A DNA stretch of 64,000 nt from Leishmania mexicana MHOM/GT/2001/U1103 (lineage: Eukaryota > Euglenozoa > Kinetoplastea > Trypanosomatida > Trypanosomatidae), in the NCBI RefSeq assembly GCF_000234665.1, contig NC_018332.1:801755-865754 (forward strand). The letters are read 5' to 3'. Positions 41,178 through 50,905 of the stretch are shown here, piece by piece; the first letter of the stretch is position 1, and each line of letters opens with the position of its first letter. The position numbers and the translations under genes were made by a program. Below the pieces are notes generated by a model. The model was not told the origin of the DNA. It saw nothing but the letters and a program-made list of their open reading frames with translations, and did no database searches.

Positions 41178-42403
41178 AGCGGCGAAGAGAGACGGATGGG
41201 GCAGGGGACTGTGACGAGTTGGGCAGTGGTGGCAGCAGCGGAAAAGAGAAACTGAGCATCGATATCTGGGACGCTGGAAAATCAACTCGTTTCCCGTTGC
41301 CCACCGGTGCTCTTTTCATACCCTCCCTCCCCCCCCTCCGCGCGTCGATCTGCGAGGGTGGCGTCGCCGTCGGCTTTCCCTCCTCTGCGCTGCTGTCGCC
41401 CAGCTTCTCTTGGTCCTCTTGTGCGGGCGCGCCAGTCGACAGCGGCAGTCGCTCTTCTCTGTTTTTTTTTTTTTTTCCACTCCAACCTTTCGCATCATGC
41501 ACACACTCCACACCGACCACACCGCCCTTCCTCTTTGCCCGTTGCATCGAAGTCGCGAAGAGAGGAGAGCGGAGCAGGGCCAAACCCGGACCTCATCCCC
41601 GGAAGACCAGGTGTGGGCGAAAAAATCGCGTTTCCTTCGCCCATCTTCGCCGTAACGCAACCGATAACGTATTGTTCTCCTTTAACGATCAGCAAAGCGC
41701 GACAGGAAGAGAACCGGGAAAGGGGGAGGAGGAGGGGGGACCGCTTCAGCCGGTGTGTGTGTGTGTGTATGAGCTCTCTCCTTGCCATCTCGCACACCCC
41801 TCCTCTCTCCTGCAGACGCGCTCGCACACGAACGACAACGCTGAGGGAGAATATGTACAGTTGTATACCGCGGCCCATCATTACAAGCACACTACTGCCT
41901 CACATCCTAACCACATAAAAAAGGAAAAAGACACATCAGCGGATGAGTACTTCCCTCCTTGTGCACGTGGACCCCGTGTGCCCTTGTTTTCCGACGCCAC
42001 CGTTTCTCTCCTGCTGTGATGCGGGGAGTAAGTGTGTGTGCGTGTGTGTGTGGGGGGGGGGTGGAGGTGCGCTTGAATCGACGGAACGATCATCTTCAGG
42101 CTCTCACTTTCCTCTTCCCCCTTTTTTCGTCATCCGCGCTGCTCACTGCTCTGAGAGCACCGATGTCACTAGCACGGGGCCGTCTCTGCCTGCGCCTTGC
42201 AGGTGCGATGGAATCTGACTGTGCTAGACACTTCTTTTCATTTATTGCGTCCCCCTCCACCTCCTCGCGTGCTCCTTTGCGTCTTACGCATACACACATG
42301 TGTGTGCATCACCGCATCCATACACACCGATGTAACGAGCTACTCCACAAGAAGGTTTTTTGTTGTTTTCCGTTCTCGTCTTCCTCGCGTTTTCCCGTCA
42401 AAC
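41178..42403. other. Intergenic region before RPS29
   Basis: No gene is seen. It has a T16-type run near 41462-41477, (GT)n near 41756-41768 and 42032-42050, and a G-run near 42051-42061. Open frames here are low-complexity. Confidence 0.6.
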
Positions 42404-42577
42404 ATGGGCCATCTCGACCAGTGGCGTTCTCGTCAGAAGATCGGCATGGGCAAGGGTGCCCGCTGCTGCGTCATCTGCTCCAACCAGAAGGCGCTGATCC
42501 GCAAGTACGAGCTGAACGTGTGCCGTCAGTGCTTCCGTGAAAACGCCGAGCACATCGGCTTCACCAAGCTGCGCTAA
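42404..42577 (+). CDS. RPS29: 40S ribosomal protein S29 (uS14)
   Basis: 57 residues, the standard length. It begins [20 protein letters not shown] and carries the zinc motif CVIC...CRQC (CX2C-X14-CX2C), ending GFTKLR, all typical of eukaryotic S29. It is a structural zinc protein of the small-subunit head. A T/C-rich leader (42355-42398) directly precedes the ATG, as for many translation-machinery genes. Confidence 0.98.
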
Positions 42578-44982
42578 GCGCCTGGATAGTGAGGGGGAGA
42601 GAGCCGAGCCTTCTGCAAAGATGAGACTCAGCGGCTGTGGGATGGCGAGGCCGGGATGGGAGGAGAGAGAGCGATTGGGCTAGACTGTGCACGCTGTAAA
42701 GGCAACAGGTACGCGGATGCACCTGCTTCATGCTTGCACAGGCATGCACGTGTCCGTGTGCGTCTTTCCCTCCCTTTTCCTTCCCGCTTTCGGTGAGCGC
42801 CATCTCGCCATGGCGCTCATCCTGAGTCATCTACGCGAACAACGGATGAGCTCACCACTTCCGCGAGCTCCTCTGCAGGTATTATTATTTTCCTTTCTGT
42901 TGTTACTGTCATAGCCTTGTGTTTCCCCACGTGCGTGCGTGCGTGCTTGGTGATCGAGACTGGACGTCACGTGAATGAACAGGTTTGTTGGCGCTCCGGG
43001 GGTGGGGGATAGGGAAAATTGCGGGGACTGAGGGCGACTTTTCTCCCTTCTCTCTCGGCGCTCCCTCTCTCCTTTCCTGTGCGCCGACTGTCCGTCCTCG
43101 TTCGCTTCTTCTACGTCACCCCCGACCAGACGGCCTGCGGCGCCCGTGCGTGGACGATTTCCAAAAAAAGGGCAAGGTCATTTTCAGTAGTTTCTCTTCA
43201 AAAAAACAACAAACGAAAGTGGCGTGTCGCTCAGCGCCGCGGGCGCAGCAAAAGGAAGCGCGCGATACAGCCCAGCGCAAAGCGTGGCACAGGGTGGAAA
43301 CGCGCCGGCATGGTGTTCATTGACAGCGATGCTGTTTGACGTGCGCCACCTCTTCTACTTTCGAGAACCCTCGCCGTGTGTGCCGTTGTGTCCCCGATCT
43401 ATAGACACGCTCATGCCCGCTCACGGGCATGCGCTCTCCTCGTCGCTGTGCGCTGATAGCGTGAGGAAATGGGTGGGTTTGGGTGGGAGTGAATGACGGA
43501 CGCACGGGGGCTGCTTGCAGTGGGGCGGGGTTCTGGGCGCTGTCAACGTTGATGCACGCTCTTCAGCGAGTCGCAGTATACAACTCCATGCATGCGGTTG
43601 TCTGCTGCCGCCGTTGTTGTCCTCTGATTTAACGACCCCCCTTTTCTCTCTCCCGCGTTCTTTTCACTTCCTCTTTGCTGCATAAACGCTCCACGACCTC
43701 GTCTACCTCTCCCTCTCTCCCTCTCGCGGCTTCTCGTGCCCCACCCCCTTTGCCCACGGACGCTCACAACTGTTATCATTGCCGTGACTTGCTGCTGCTG
43801 TCCGAGTGCAGCTGCAGTCTTGCGTCTCCCAACCCCATTGTACATCAAGAAACAAAAAACAACCACACGAGCGAAACATACCCTCCTCCCCCCAAAGGAA
43901 GCAACACCACTTTACAGACTTCCCTGCAGTTTCTCAAATACACATCGACAAATTTGTCACACTGCATTCATTTACGTACGTCCGCTCTCCGGACACCTCT
44001 TCCTCCCCCTGATCGACCATCAACGGACGCATCAACGTATTCACGAGAGCAGCAGAGCGATTGTATCTCACGCGCGCTGTCTTTCCTCTTCCTCCCTTTT
44101 TTTCTGTGTCGTTGTCATCTTTATTTATTTTTCGTTTGGCTTCCCTCGCGGATATCTTGTGTCGTGGGCGACGAATCCACGGAACGCATCACTGTGTTAC
44201 TTGCAAACGCGGCTATCAGCTCCTACGTGCCGCGCACTGTGACACGGCACGCACGGATATATATATATATACACACATACACCCACACACCCACAGATAT
44301 ACACACACACACACGCACACAAGGCACACGTGCGCGCGTACGCTCTCCAAGTCAAAGTACGGAGAACAAGCAAAGGCGGGCACCCTTGACTGGGCACGTG
44401 TGTGCCCACGCACATCCACACAAGCGGCAAGCAAGCCAATAGCCTTTTCTCCCTCTCCCTTCAAAACGAGTTTTCTTTCTTCCCTTTGTTTTCATCTGCG
44501 TGCTGTACTGTGCCGCTGAGCTCGTGTTGTCGGTTTTCTTTTTCCCCCTTTTTTTTGGGCCCGTGATTGCTCTCATCCTTCCTACCTTCCCCTCTGTCAC
44601 ACACGCCCCCCTCATACTCTTGTGACCCCTCTTTTTTTTTGTGTTCCTTTGTTTTTGTACGTCCACGTCCGCCCCACCACACCCCTCGCCCTCCTCTCCC
44701 TTTTTTTTTGTTGTTTGTCGTGTTACAGTGTAGAAGAGACACGCTCCTGTGGCGTTTTCAAGCAAGCAAGCACGCTCTCCCCCCTCCCCCTCCCGTTATT
44801 GATCTCGTCTGCTCCCGTCGCTCACCGCAACTCCCCTCTCTTGTCTCCTTTTTTATCTCTTCCTTTTTGCGAACTCTCGACTCGAGTCGTTCCCTCCCCT
44901 CCACATCGCGACCCCTTAGCCCTTGATCTACACCACATACGGGACACCCGCCAATATACTTCTTTGGTGTTATTTTTTCACC
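42578..44982. other. Long intergenic region before the repeat-protein gene
   Basis: 2.4 kb without a supportable gene. It contains a (CA)/(TA) mixed microsatellite at 44258-44325 and very pyrimidine-rich sequence from 44440 to 44880. AG at 44885-44886 is the likely acceptor for the next gene. Confidence 0.65.
44258..44325. repeat. Compound TA/CA microsatellite
   Basis: A TA run near 44259-44270 passes into interrupted CA repeats. Confidence 0.85.
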
Positions 44983-46133
44983 ATGAGCGCTGTACCGTCC
45001 GATGTAGCTGCACCGTCCGATGTAGCTGCACCGTCCGATGTAGCTGCGCAGCATGTGGACCCCGCACCTGCTGATAGTGTTGCCCCGCTAACGAACGCCT
45101 CCCACTCGGAGGCATCTGGTGCGAAAAAAAATCACTCCAAGAGTGCTGGTAACGGCAATGCGCTGTCAGGGGCGCCAACCACCAAGAAGCGTCTCTTGCG
45201 GAAGAACAGGAGTGTGGCTCCTGTAGAGGCCGCCAAAAAGTGCAAAGAGGAAGACAAAAAGCTTGCTGACGAAATTGCGAAGGCTCGCGAAGCAGAGGCT
45301 CGTGCAGCGAAGGAGAGGGCGAAGCGAATTCGTGAGGCCGAGGCCGAGAGCCGCAAGAAGCGAGATCAGAAGGATGTGCGTATTCCGAAGGACCTAGAGG
45401 AGGAACGGAGGCAGAAGGAGGAGCTGCAGCGCCAACGCGAGGAGGAGGAGAGGCAGCGCGTGGAGATGGTGCGCAAGCAGCGTGAGGAGGCCCAGAAGAA
45501 GCGCGAGGAGATCCAGAAGCAGCGCGAGGAGGAGATCAAGCGCCGTAAGGCTGAGATCGAGTCAGAGAGGCAGAAGCTGAAGGAGCTGCAGGAGGAGCAC
45601 GAGAAGGAGCAGGAGGAGGCCCGCCAGCGTCGCGTCGCGGAGGAGAAGGAGGCACAGAAGAAGGCCGAGAAGAAGGCCGAGGAGGCCGAGGGCGAGCTTG
45701 CTGCGGCGCGCCGACAGAGGAAAGGGGAGATGGAGGAGCTGCAGCGCCAACGCGAGGAGGAGGAGAGGCAGCGCGTGGAGATGGTGCGCAAGCAGCGTGA
45801 GGAGGCCCAGAAGAAGCGCGAGGAGATCCAGAAGCAGCGCGAGGAGGAGATCAAGCGCCGTAAGGCTGAGATCGAGTCAGAGAGGCAGAAGCTGAAGGAG
45901 CTGCAGGAGGAGCACGAGAAGGAGCAGGAGGAGGCCCGCCAGCGTCGCGTCGCGGAGGAGAAGGAGGCACAGAAGAAGGCCGAGAAGAAGGCCGAGGAGG
46001 CCGAGGGCGAGCTTGCTGCGGCGCGCCGACAGAGGAAAGGGGAGATGGAGGAGCTGCAGCGCCAACGCGAGGAGGAGGAGAGGCAGCGCGTGGAGATGGT
46101 GCGCAAGCAGCGTGAGGAGGCCCAGAAGAAGCG
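44789..46133 (+). repeat. Left member of a 1.35-kb duplicated block
   Basis: This block reads the same as 46305-47649 (offset 1516), including 194 bp of 5' flank, the ATG and the first two and a quarter repeat units. The second member starts exactly at the end of the N gap, pointing to overlapping contig ends. Confidence 0.85.
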
Positions 46134-46204
46134 CGAGGAGATCCAGAAGCAGCGCGAGGAGGAGATCAAGCGCCGTAAGGCTGAGATCGAGTCAGAGAGG
46201 CAGA
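44983..46204 (+). CDS. Charged coiled-coil protein with 105-residue repeats, copy 1 (interrupted by gap)
   Basis: The ATG at 44983 opens a frame that runs to base 46204 and is cut by the N gap; translation beyond the gap would read copy-2 5' flank and is meaningless. The N-terminus has three PSDVAA units (residues ~5-22), then a basic region with KKRLLRKNR. From ~147 on, a Glu/Arg/Lys/Gln-rich single helix or coiled coil is built from identical 105-residue repeats. Two and a half repeats are seen here, and the third continues with full-unit sequence where copy 2 has already left the repeat. Function is unknown. Repetitive proteins of this type in Leishmania are often strong antibody targets. 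Confidence 0.7.
45421..46204 (+). repeat. 315-bp tandem repeat array (copy 1)
   Basis: Units begin at 45421, 45736 and 46051 (GAGCTGCAGCGCCAACGC). The period of 315 bp is in frame (105 codons). The third unit is cut by the gap. Confidence 0.95.
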
Positions 46205-46304
46205 NNNNNNNNNNNNNNNNNNNNNNNNNNNNNNNNNNNNNNNNNNNNNNNNNNNNNNNNNNNNNNNNNNNNNNNNNNNNNNNNNNNNNNNNNNNNNNNN
46301 NNNN
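46205..46304. other. Assembly gap (100 N)
   Basis: Exactly 100 unknown bases, the usual placeholder for a gap of unknown size. It interrupts the repeat array of copy 1. Confidence 0.99.
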
Positions 46305-47649
46305 CCTCCCGTTATTGATCTCGTCTGCTCCCGTCGCTCACCGCAACTCCCCTCTCTTGTCTCCTTTTTTATCTCTTCCTTTTTGCGAACTCTCGACTCG
46401 AGTCGTTCCCTCCCCTCCACATCGCGACCCCTTAGCCCTTGATCTACACCACATACGGGACACCCGCCAATATACTTCTTTGGTGTTATTTTTTCACCAT
46501 GAGCGCTGTACCGTCCGATGTAGCTGCACCGTCCGATGTAGCTGCACCGTCCGATGTAGCTGCGCAGCATGTGGACCCCGCACCTGCTGATAGTGTTGCC
46601 CCGCTAACGAACGCCTCCCACTCGGAGGCATCTGGTGCGAAAAAAAATCACTCCAAGAGTGCTGGTAACGGCAATGCGCTGTCAGGGGCGCCAACCACCA
46701 AGAAGCGTCTCTTGCGGAAGAACAGGAGTGTGGCTCCTGTAGAGGCCGCCAAAAAGTGCAAAGAGGAAGACAAAAAGCTTGCTGACGAAATTGCGAAGGC
46801 TCGCGAAGCAGAGGCTCGTGCAGCGAAGGAGAGGGCGAAGCGAATTCGTGAGGCCGAGGCCGAGAGCCGCAAGAAGCGAGATCAGAAGGATGTGCGTATT
46901 CCGAAGGACCTAGAGGAGGAACGGAGGCAGAAGGAGGAGCTGCAGCGCCAACGCGAGGAGGAGGAGAGGCAGCGCGTGGAGATGGTGCGCAAGCAGCGTG
47001 AGGAGGCCCAGAAGAAGCGCGAGGAGATCCAGAAGCAGCGCGAGGAGGAGATCAAGCGCCGTAAGGCTGAGATCGAGTCAGAGAGGCAGAAGCTGAAGGA
47101 GCTGCAGGAGGAGCACGAGAAGGAGCAGGAGGAGGCCCGCCAGCGTCGCGTCGCGGAGGAGAAGGAGGCACAGAAGAAGGCCGAGAAGAAGGCCGAGGAG
47201 GCCGAGGGCGAGCTTGCTGCGGCGCGCCGACAGAGGAAAGGGGAGATGGAGGAGCTGCAGCGCCAACGCGAGGAGGAGGAGAGGCAGCGCGTGGAGATGG
47301 TGCGCAAGCAGCGTGAGGAGGCCCAGAAGAAGCGCGAGGAGATCCAGAAGCAGCGCGAGGAGGAGATCAAGCGCCGTAAGGCTGAGATCGAGTCAGAGAG
47401 GCAGAAGCTGAAGGAGCTGCAGGAGGAGCACGAGAAGGAGCAGGAGGAGGCCCGCCAGCGTCGCGTCGCGGAGGAGAAGGAGGCACAGAAGAAGGCCGAG
47501 AAGAAGGCCGAGGAGGCCGAGGGCGAGCTTGCTGCGGCGCGCCGACAGAGGAAAGGGGAGATGGAGGAGCTGCAGCGCCAACGCGAGGAGGAGGAGAGGC
47601 AGCGCGTGGAGATGGTGCGCAAGCAGCGTGAGGAGGCCCAGAAGAAGAA
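46305..47649 (+). repeat. Right member of the 1.35-kb duplicated block
   Basis: Matches 44789-46133 base for base as far as read by eye. The two diverge only where the third repeat unit of copy 2 passes into unique C-terminal sequence. Confidence 0.85.
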
Positions 47650-48055
47650 GGAGAAACTGAAGGAGAAGGACAGCAGGGAAGCGGAGGAGATCAAGCGCCA
47701 GCGAAAGGAAGAGCAGGCGGAGCTGCAGAAGTGGCGGGAGAAGGAGCAGGAGGCGCTCCGCAAGAAGATCGAGGAGCTTCGCATGAAGGGCAAGAAGGAC
47801 TCGAAAAAGGAGCAGATTCTAATGGAGAAGAAGAGGACTGCTGCTGCGGAGCGAGAGCGCCTGGAGGAGCAGCGCAGGAAGCAGAAGGAAGAGGAGGAGA
47901 GGGAGCTAGAGGCGAAGCACAGAAAGGTGATGGAGCAGCTAGAGAAGAACTACAACGTTGTTGACGAGGAGGAGTACGAGCGGGAGCGGGAGAAGGCGAG
48001 GCAGATGAGGGAAGAGCAGGAAAGGGAAGATGCCGTCGCCATCGGTCTTGCGTAG
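46499..48055 (+). CDS. Charged coiled-coil protein with 105-residue repeats, copy 2 (complete frame)
   Basis: 518 residues from ATG 46499 to the stop at 48053-48055. It has the same N-terminus as copy 1, two full 105-residue repeats and a partial third. A unique C-terminal part follows, still Glu/Lys/Arg-rich, ending KNYNVVDEEEYEREREKARQ and a short neutral tail (AVAIGLA). It is predicted to be one long helix or coiled coil without a globular domain except perhaps the tail; cytoskeletal association is plausible but unproven. The true repeat number is uncertain because assemblers collapse such arrays. Copy 1 and copy 2 are probably the two ends of one gene. Confidence 0.75.
   Translation: MSAVPSDVAAPSDVAAPSDVAAQHVDPAPADSVAPLTNASHSEASGAKKNHSKSAGNGNALSGAPTTKKRLLRKNRSVAPVEAAKKCKEEDKKLADEIAKAREAEARAAKERAKRIREAEAESRKKRDQKDVRIPKDLEEERRQKEELQRQREEEERQRVEMVRKQREEAQKKREEIQKQREEEIKRRKAEIESERQKLKELQEEHEKEQEEARQRRVAEEKEAQKKAEKKAEEAEGELAAARRQRKGEMEELQRQREEEERQRVEMVRKQREEAQKKREEIQKQREEEIKRRKAEIESERQKLKELQEEHEKEQEEARQRRVAEEKEAQKKAEKKAEEAEGELAAARRQRKGEMEELQRQREEEERQRVEMVRKQREEAQKKKEKLKEKDSREAEEIKRQRKEEQAELQKWREKEQEALRKKIEELRMKGKKDSKKEQILMEKKRTAAAERERLEEQRRKQKEEEERELEAKHRKVMEQLEKNYNVVDEEEYEREREKARQMREEQEREDAVAIGLA
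46937..47649 (+). repeat. 315-bp tandem repeat array (copy 2)
   Basis: Units start at 46937, 47252 and 47567. The last is truncated after about 83 bp, where the sequence changes to AAGGAGAAACTGAAGG. Confidence 0.95.
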
Positions 48056-50905
48056 ACGACCACATTGAACGAACAAAACTCTGTCATGCGCGCGTGCGCG
48101 GCAGGAGTAAAAGGGTGATCTGCTGCTCTCCTTGTGTGCTGGGGACTTCTCCCAGCACCGCTCAGCACTCTCTCTCTCTGCGTTGTCCGCTGCACACACA
48201 CACACAAGCACACATTCCGCTCTGCTTTTTTTTCGTCGTTCTTTTTCTTCCTTTGCCCACTTCGCCACTACCGCCTTTGCATCTCTGCGCGCGTGCCTTT
48301 GTGCTTTATGCCAGCATTGCACCCTTCTCCCCCTCTTCCTCTGGCCGTTGCACGAAGCCATATAGGCTCTGTAGCTGTGCGGGATGGTGACGATGATATT
48401 GTGTAACCGTGCCCTTCCTTTTCCCTTTTTCTTTCTCCTTGCCTCCTCCGCTATGCTCGCGTTCTTATTTTTCCCTTTTAGCTTGATGAGGCACGTATAT
48501 ATATATATGTGTGTGTGTGTGTTTGTGTGCCTCTCTTGGCACCGGGGAATCGCTTCATTTTCTTTTGTCTTTGACGGCATCACCTAGCGTTGGCTGCCTT
48601 GCACGCCATCTTCCCTCCTCCCTCCTCCCCCAACCTGTTCTTTCTCTTCTGTATTGCCGTGAATACGCTTTCGGGTTCACCGATGACCTCCCTTTCATGT
48701 CTTGTACGCCAGCTGAGGGGTGACTGTGTCCTCTTCCGCGCATGCACGTCGGAGTCGCTTTCTATCTGTGGTGACTGTACCCTCTCGCGTGTGTTGTAGG
48801 TCCTATTCCTAGCCGGCTGCTGTTTTTTTTTCATGGGTGAAGAAGGGGCCTTTTCGAGGTGCGGCGCTGTGTGCTCTCGTTGTGGCCAGGTGAGGTCTGT
48901 GATGTGATGTTGCGTCTCTCTACATCTCTGTACTTTGTGTGTGCGCGTTGGTACGGCTAGGCGAATCACGATAGAAAGTGTATGGTGTCGCTCTCGTTGT
49001 GTCTCTCTTTCTGTACATGTATTCCTTGGGCCTCTTTCATTCACCCCTTCCCCCCTTCTGTGTTGGTGTCCCACCCCTGGTCTCTCTCTCTACCTTTTTT
49101 TCGTCTTCAGTTGACTTGTGCGTTGCCACAGAACACTGCCTTTTTTTTCCTTTTCTCTGTAGTAAGCGCTTGTCTTTCGTTCTCTTGGCCGCCTCCTCTG
49201 TCTCTCGTACGCTGGCTGTATCTCTCCTCTCTCCTCTGTGACCTTGCCTGTCGGCCTGCCTGTCTCTTTCGCCCACCACATATACCACATTCCTGAGTAC
49301 ACGTGCGTGCCCTGTCGAGAGGCACTCTCTTTGATGTTTTTTTTTGTTTTCGCCTTCTCACTCTCTCTCCTTGCCCCCCCTCCTTTCTCCATCCTCTCTC
49401 GCTTTCATGCAGGTCATATGTGTGCGTCGAAGCTACGAGGGAGAAGAGGGAGTCATAGATTCTGCAGGAGCTCCATTGGGGGCGGGGAGGGCTTTTGCAT
49501 GTAGCCTGTGCGCGCGTGTACGTACATATGTATGCATGGGTATCTCTTCCTCTCTTCCTGATATCATCAAGGGAATCGAGCGTGCGTCGTGTCTTCTCGT
49601 CTCTCTTCGTTGTATCCATACACGTCCTCGAGCTCCGTCTTCGTATGTTCAGTGTGATCTTCGTCTCTCTTTTTTTTGTGTCTGTCCATGCTCGAGGACA
49701 CTCGTGTGTGTGCGTGTATGGGTGTGTGTGTGGGTGGGGTGTGTCTGTGTGCGCCTCCCTCCCCCAGCCACACATCCTACCTTCCTTAGGGAGAGAGGGG
49801 GAGAGATTCGCTCGCCCCCTCTCCCTCTCCCTCCTCCAATTGCCTTGTGTTTCTTTCTATATCTATCTTCATTTGCTCGGAGTCGGTTCTCTTGTCAGGC
49901 CAGCCACCGCCTCTACCCTGCCCCTGCTTCACAGCCCGTCGTCGTCGCTTCCTCCAGAAAACGGAGAGCCAACTCCCTCCCCTTATTGATCCAAGGTATC
50001 AAGGATACAAAGCGAGAGAGCACCACCAACAACGTAAACCAACCATACAGGACACACCCCAGAGTCAGAGGTGAGGAAGGAAGCCTGGCCGATGCGACGG
50101 CTTTGTGTCCGCACATGCACAGGGACACAGGCGCAAGCGCTGCGTCTCGCCGTCTGCCTCTCTCCATCTCCTTCCTTGGAGGACGGAAAGGGGGGAGGGG
50201 GTCGGTACATTGCATGCTTAAGTCACACCGGCTCAAACCTCTGTAATCTGTCTCTTCTGTGAACTCTGTAGCGCCGCTATGCGTTGGCGCATGCGTGAAA
50301 GGGTAGGAACGGGCCGAGGAGGAGTTGGACAGAGATGGCCAAGGCTGCGAGGCCGATGCACATCATGCATGTTTCTCTCTCTCCCTCCCTTCCTCCCCCC
50401 TCTTCTTCCACTGGTCATGCCCCTCTGATTGTCCGTGCCGCTTGTTGTTTTTGTTCTCACTTTGACTGCTCCTTTCTGGTGTGCCCGTCGCACTTCAGAG
50501 CACACGTACACGTAGAGGAGAGCACGAGCGGGTAAGAGAGGCTCAGCCTCCTTTACACACACACACACACACACAGCCCCCTACCTTCTCTACGTCTGTT
50601 GGTTACCGTCTTAGCACCTCCCCTAACTACGTTAGTCGCCACCACAGCACCTAACCCCAGGCGAAGAGTGCTCTGTTTCGTTTTGTATGTCTTTTTCACC
50701 CGATCGTCACACCTCTCCTCCAATCCGGTGGATTCAGGCAGGGGGCAGCGGGGGGTGTGACGGCTGTTGTGCGACCGTGTCGGAGAGCGCGTTCGCAAAA
50801 CGGGCGAAGCAGAGGGGAACGTGCGCGTCTCTTCCCGTCGAAGAGTTCGCAAGCGTGTTGGTGTAGAGAAGCTTTGAGTGCCTATGGAATTCAAACGTCA
50901 CCATC
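48056..50905. other. Long intergenic region
   Basis: 2.85 kb with no supportable gene. It is dominated by T/C-rich and GT-rich simple sequence, for example (TA)/(GT) at 48498-48525, (GT)n near 49700-49745 and (CA)n at 50551-50576. The region 50670-50725 is pyrimidine-rich with AG at 50736-50737, a likely acceptor for the next gene. Open frames are Ser/Leu/Phe/Cys-rich translations of pyrimidine runs. Confidence 0.65.

Noticed and set aside
41219..42019. A 266-codon open frame upstream of RPS29
   Set aside because: It encodes runs of Phe, Ser and Pro from pyrimidine tracts and contains the sequence expected to be the RPS29 acceptor region.
43019..43339. A short very basic open frame that could suggest a small ribosomal protein
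   Set aside because: The Arg/Lys-rich end does not match L41, L34 or another small ribosomal protein, and the N-terminal part is arbitrary.
43675..44442. A 255-codon open frame before the repeat-protein gene
   Set aside because: A translation of CA/TA microsatellite and pyrimidine-rich DNA (YIYIHTYTHTP type); no domain.
46205..46590. Continuation of copy 1 reading frame through the N gap to a stop at 46590
   Set aside because: The bases after the gap are the 5' flank of copy 2, so this tail is not coding.
45366..47793. Long leftward open frames of 267 and 303 codons within the repeat arrays
   Set aside because: They are the antisense reading of the in-frame repeat and exist only because the sense strand is purine-rich and repetitive.
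49344..50246. A 300-codon open frame in the long intergenic region
   Set aside because: Cys/Ser/Leu/Val-rich translation of T/C and GT tracts with no domain or plausible start context.
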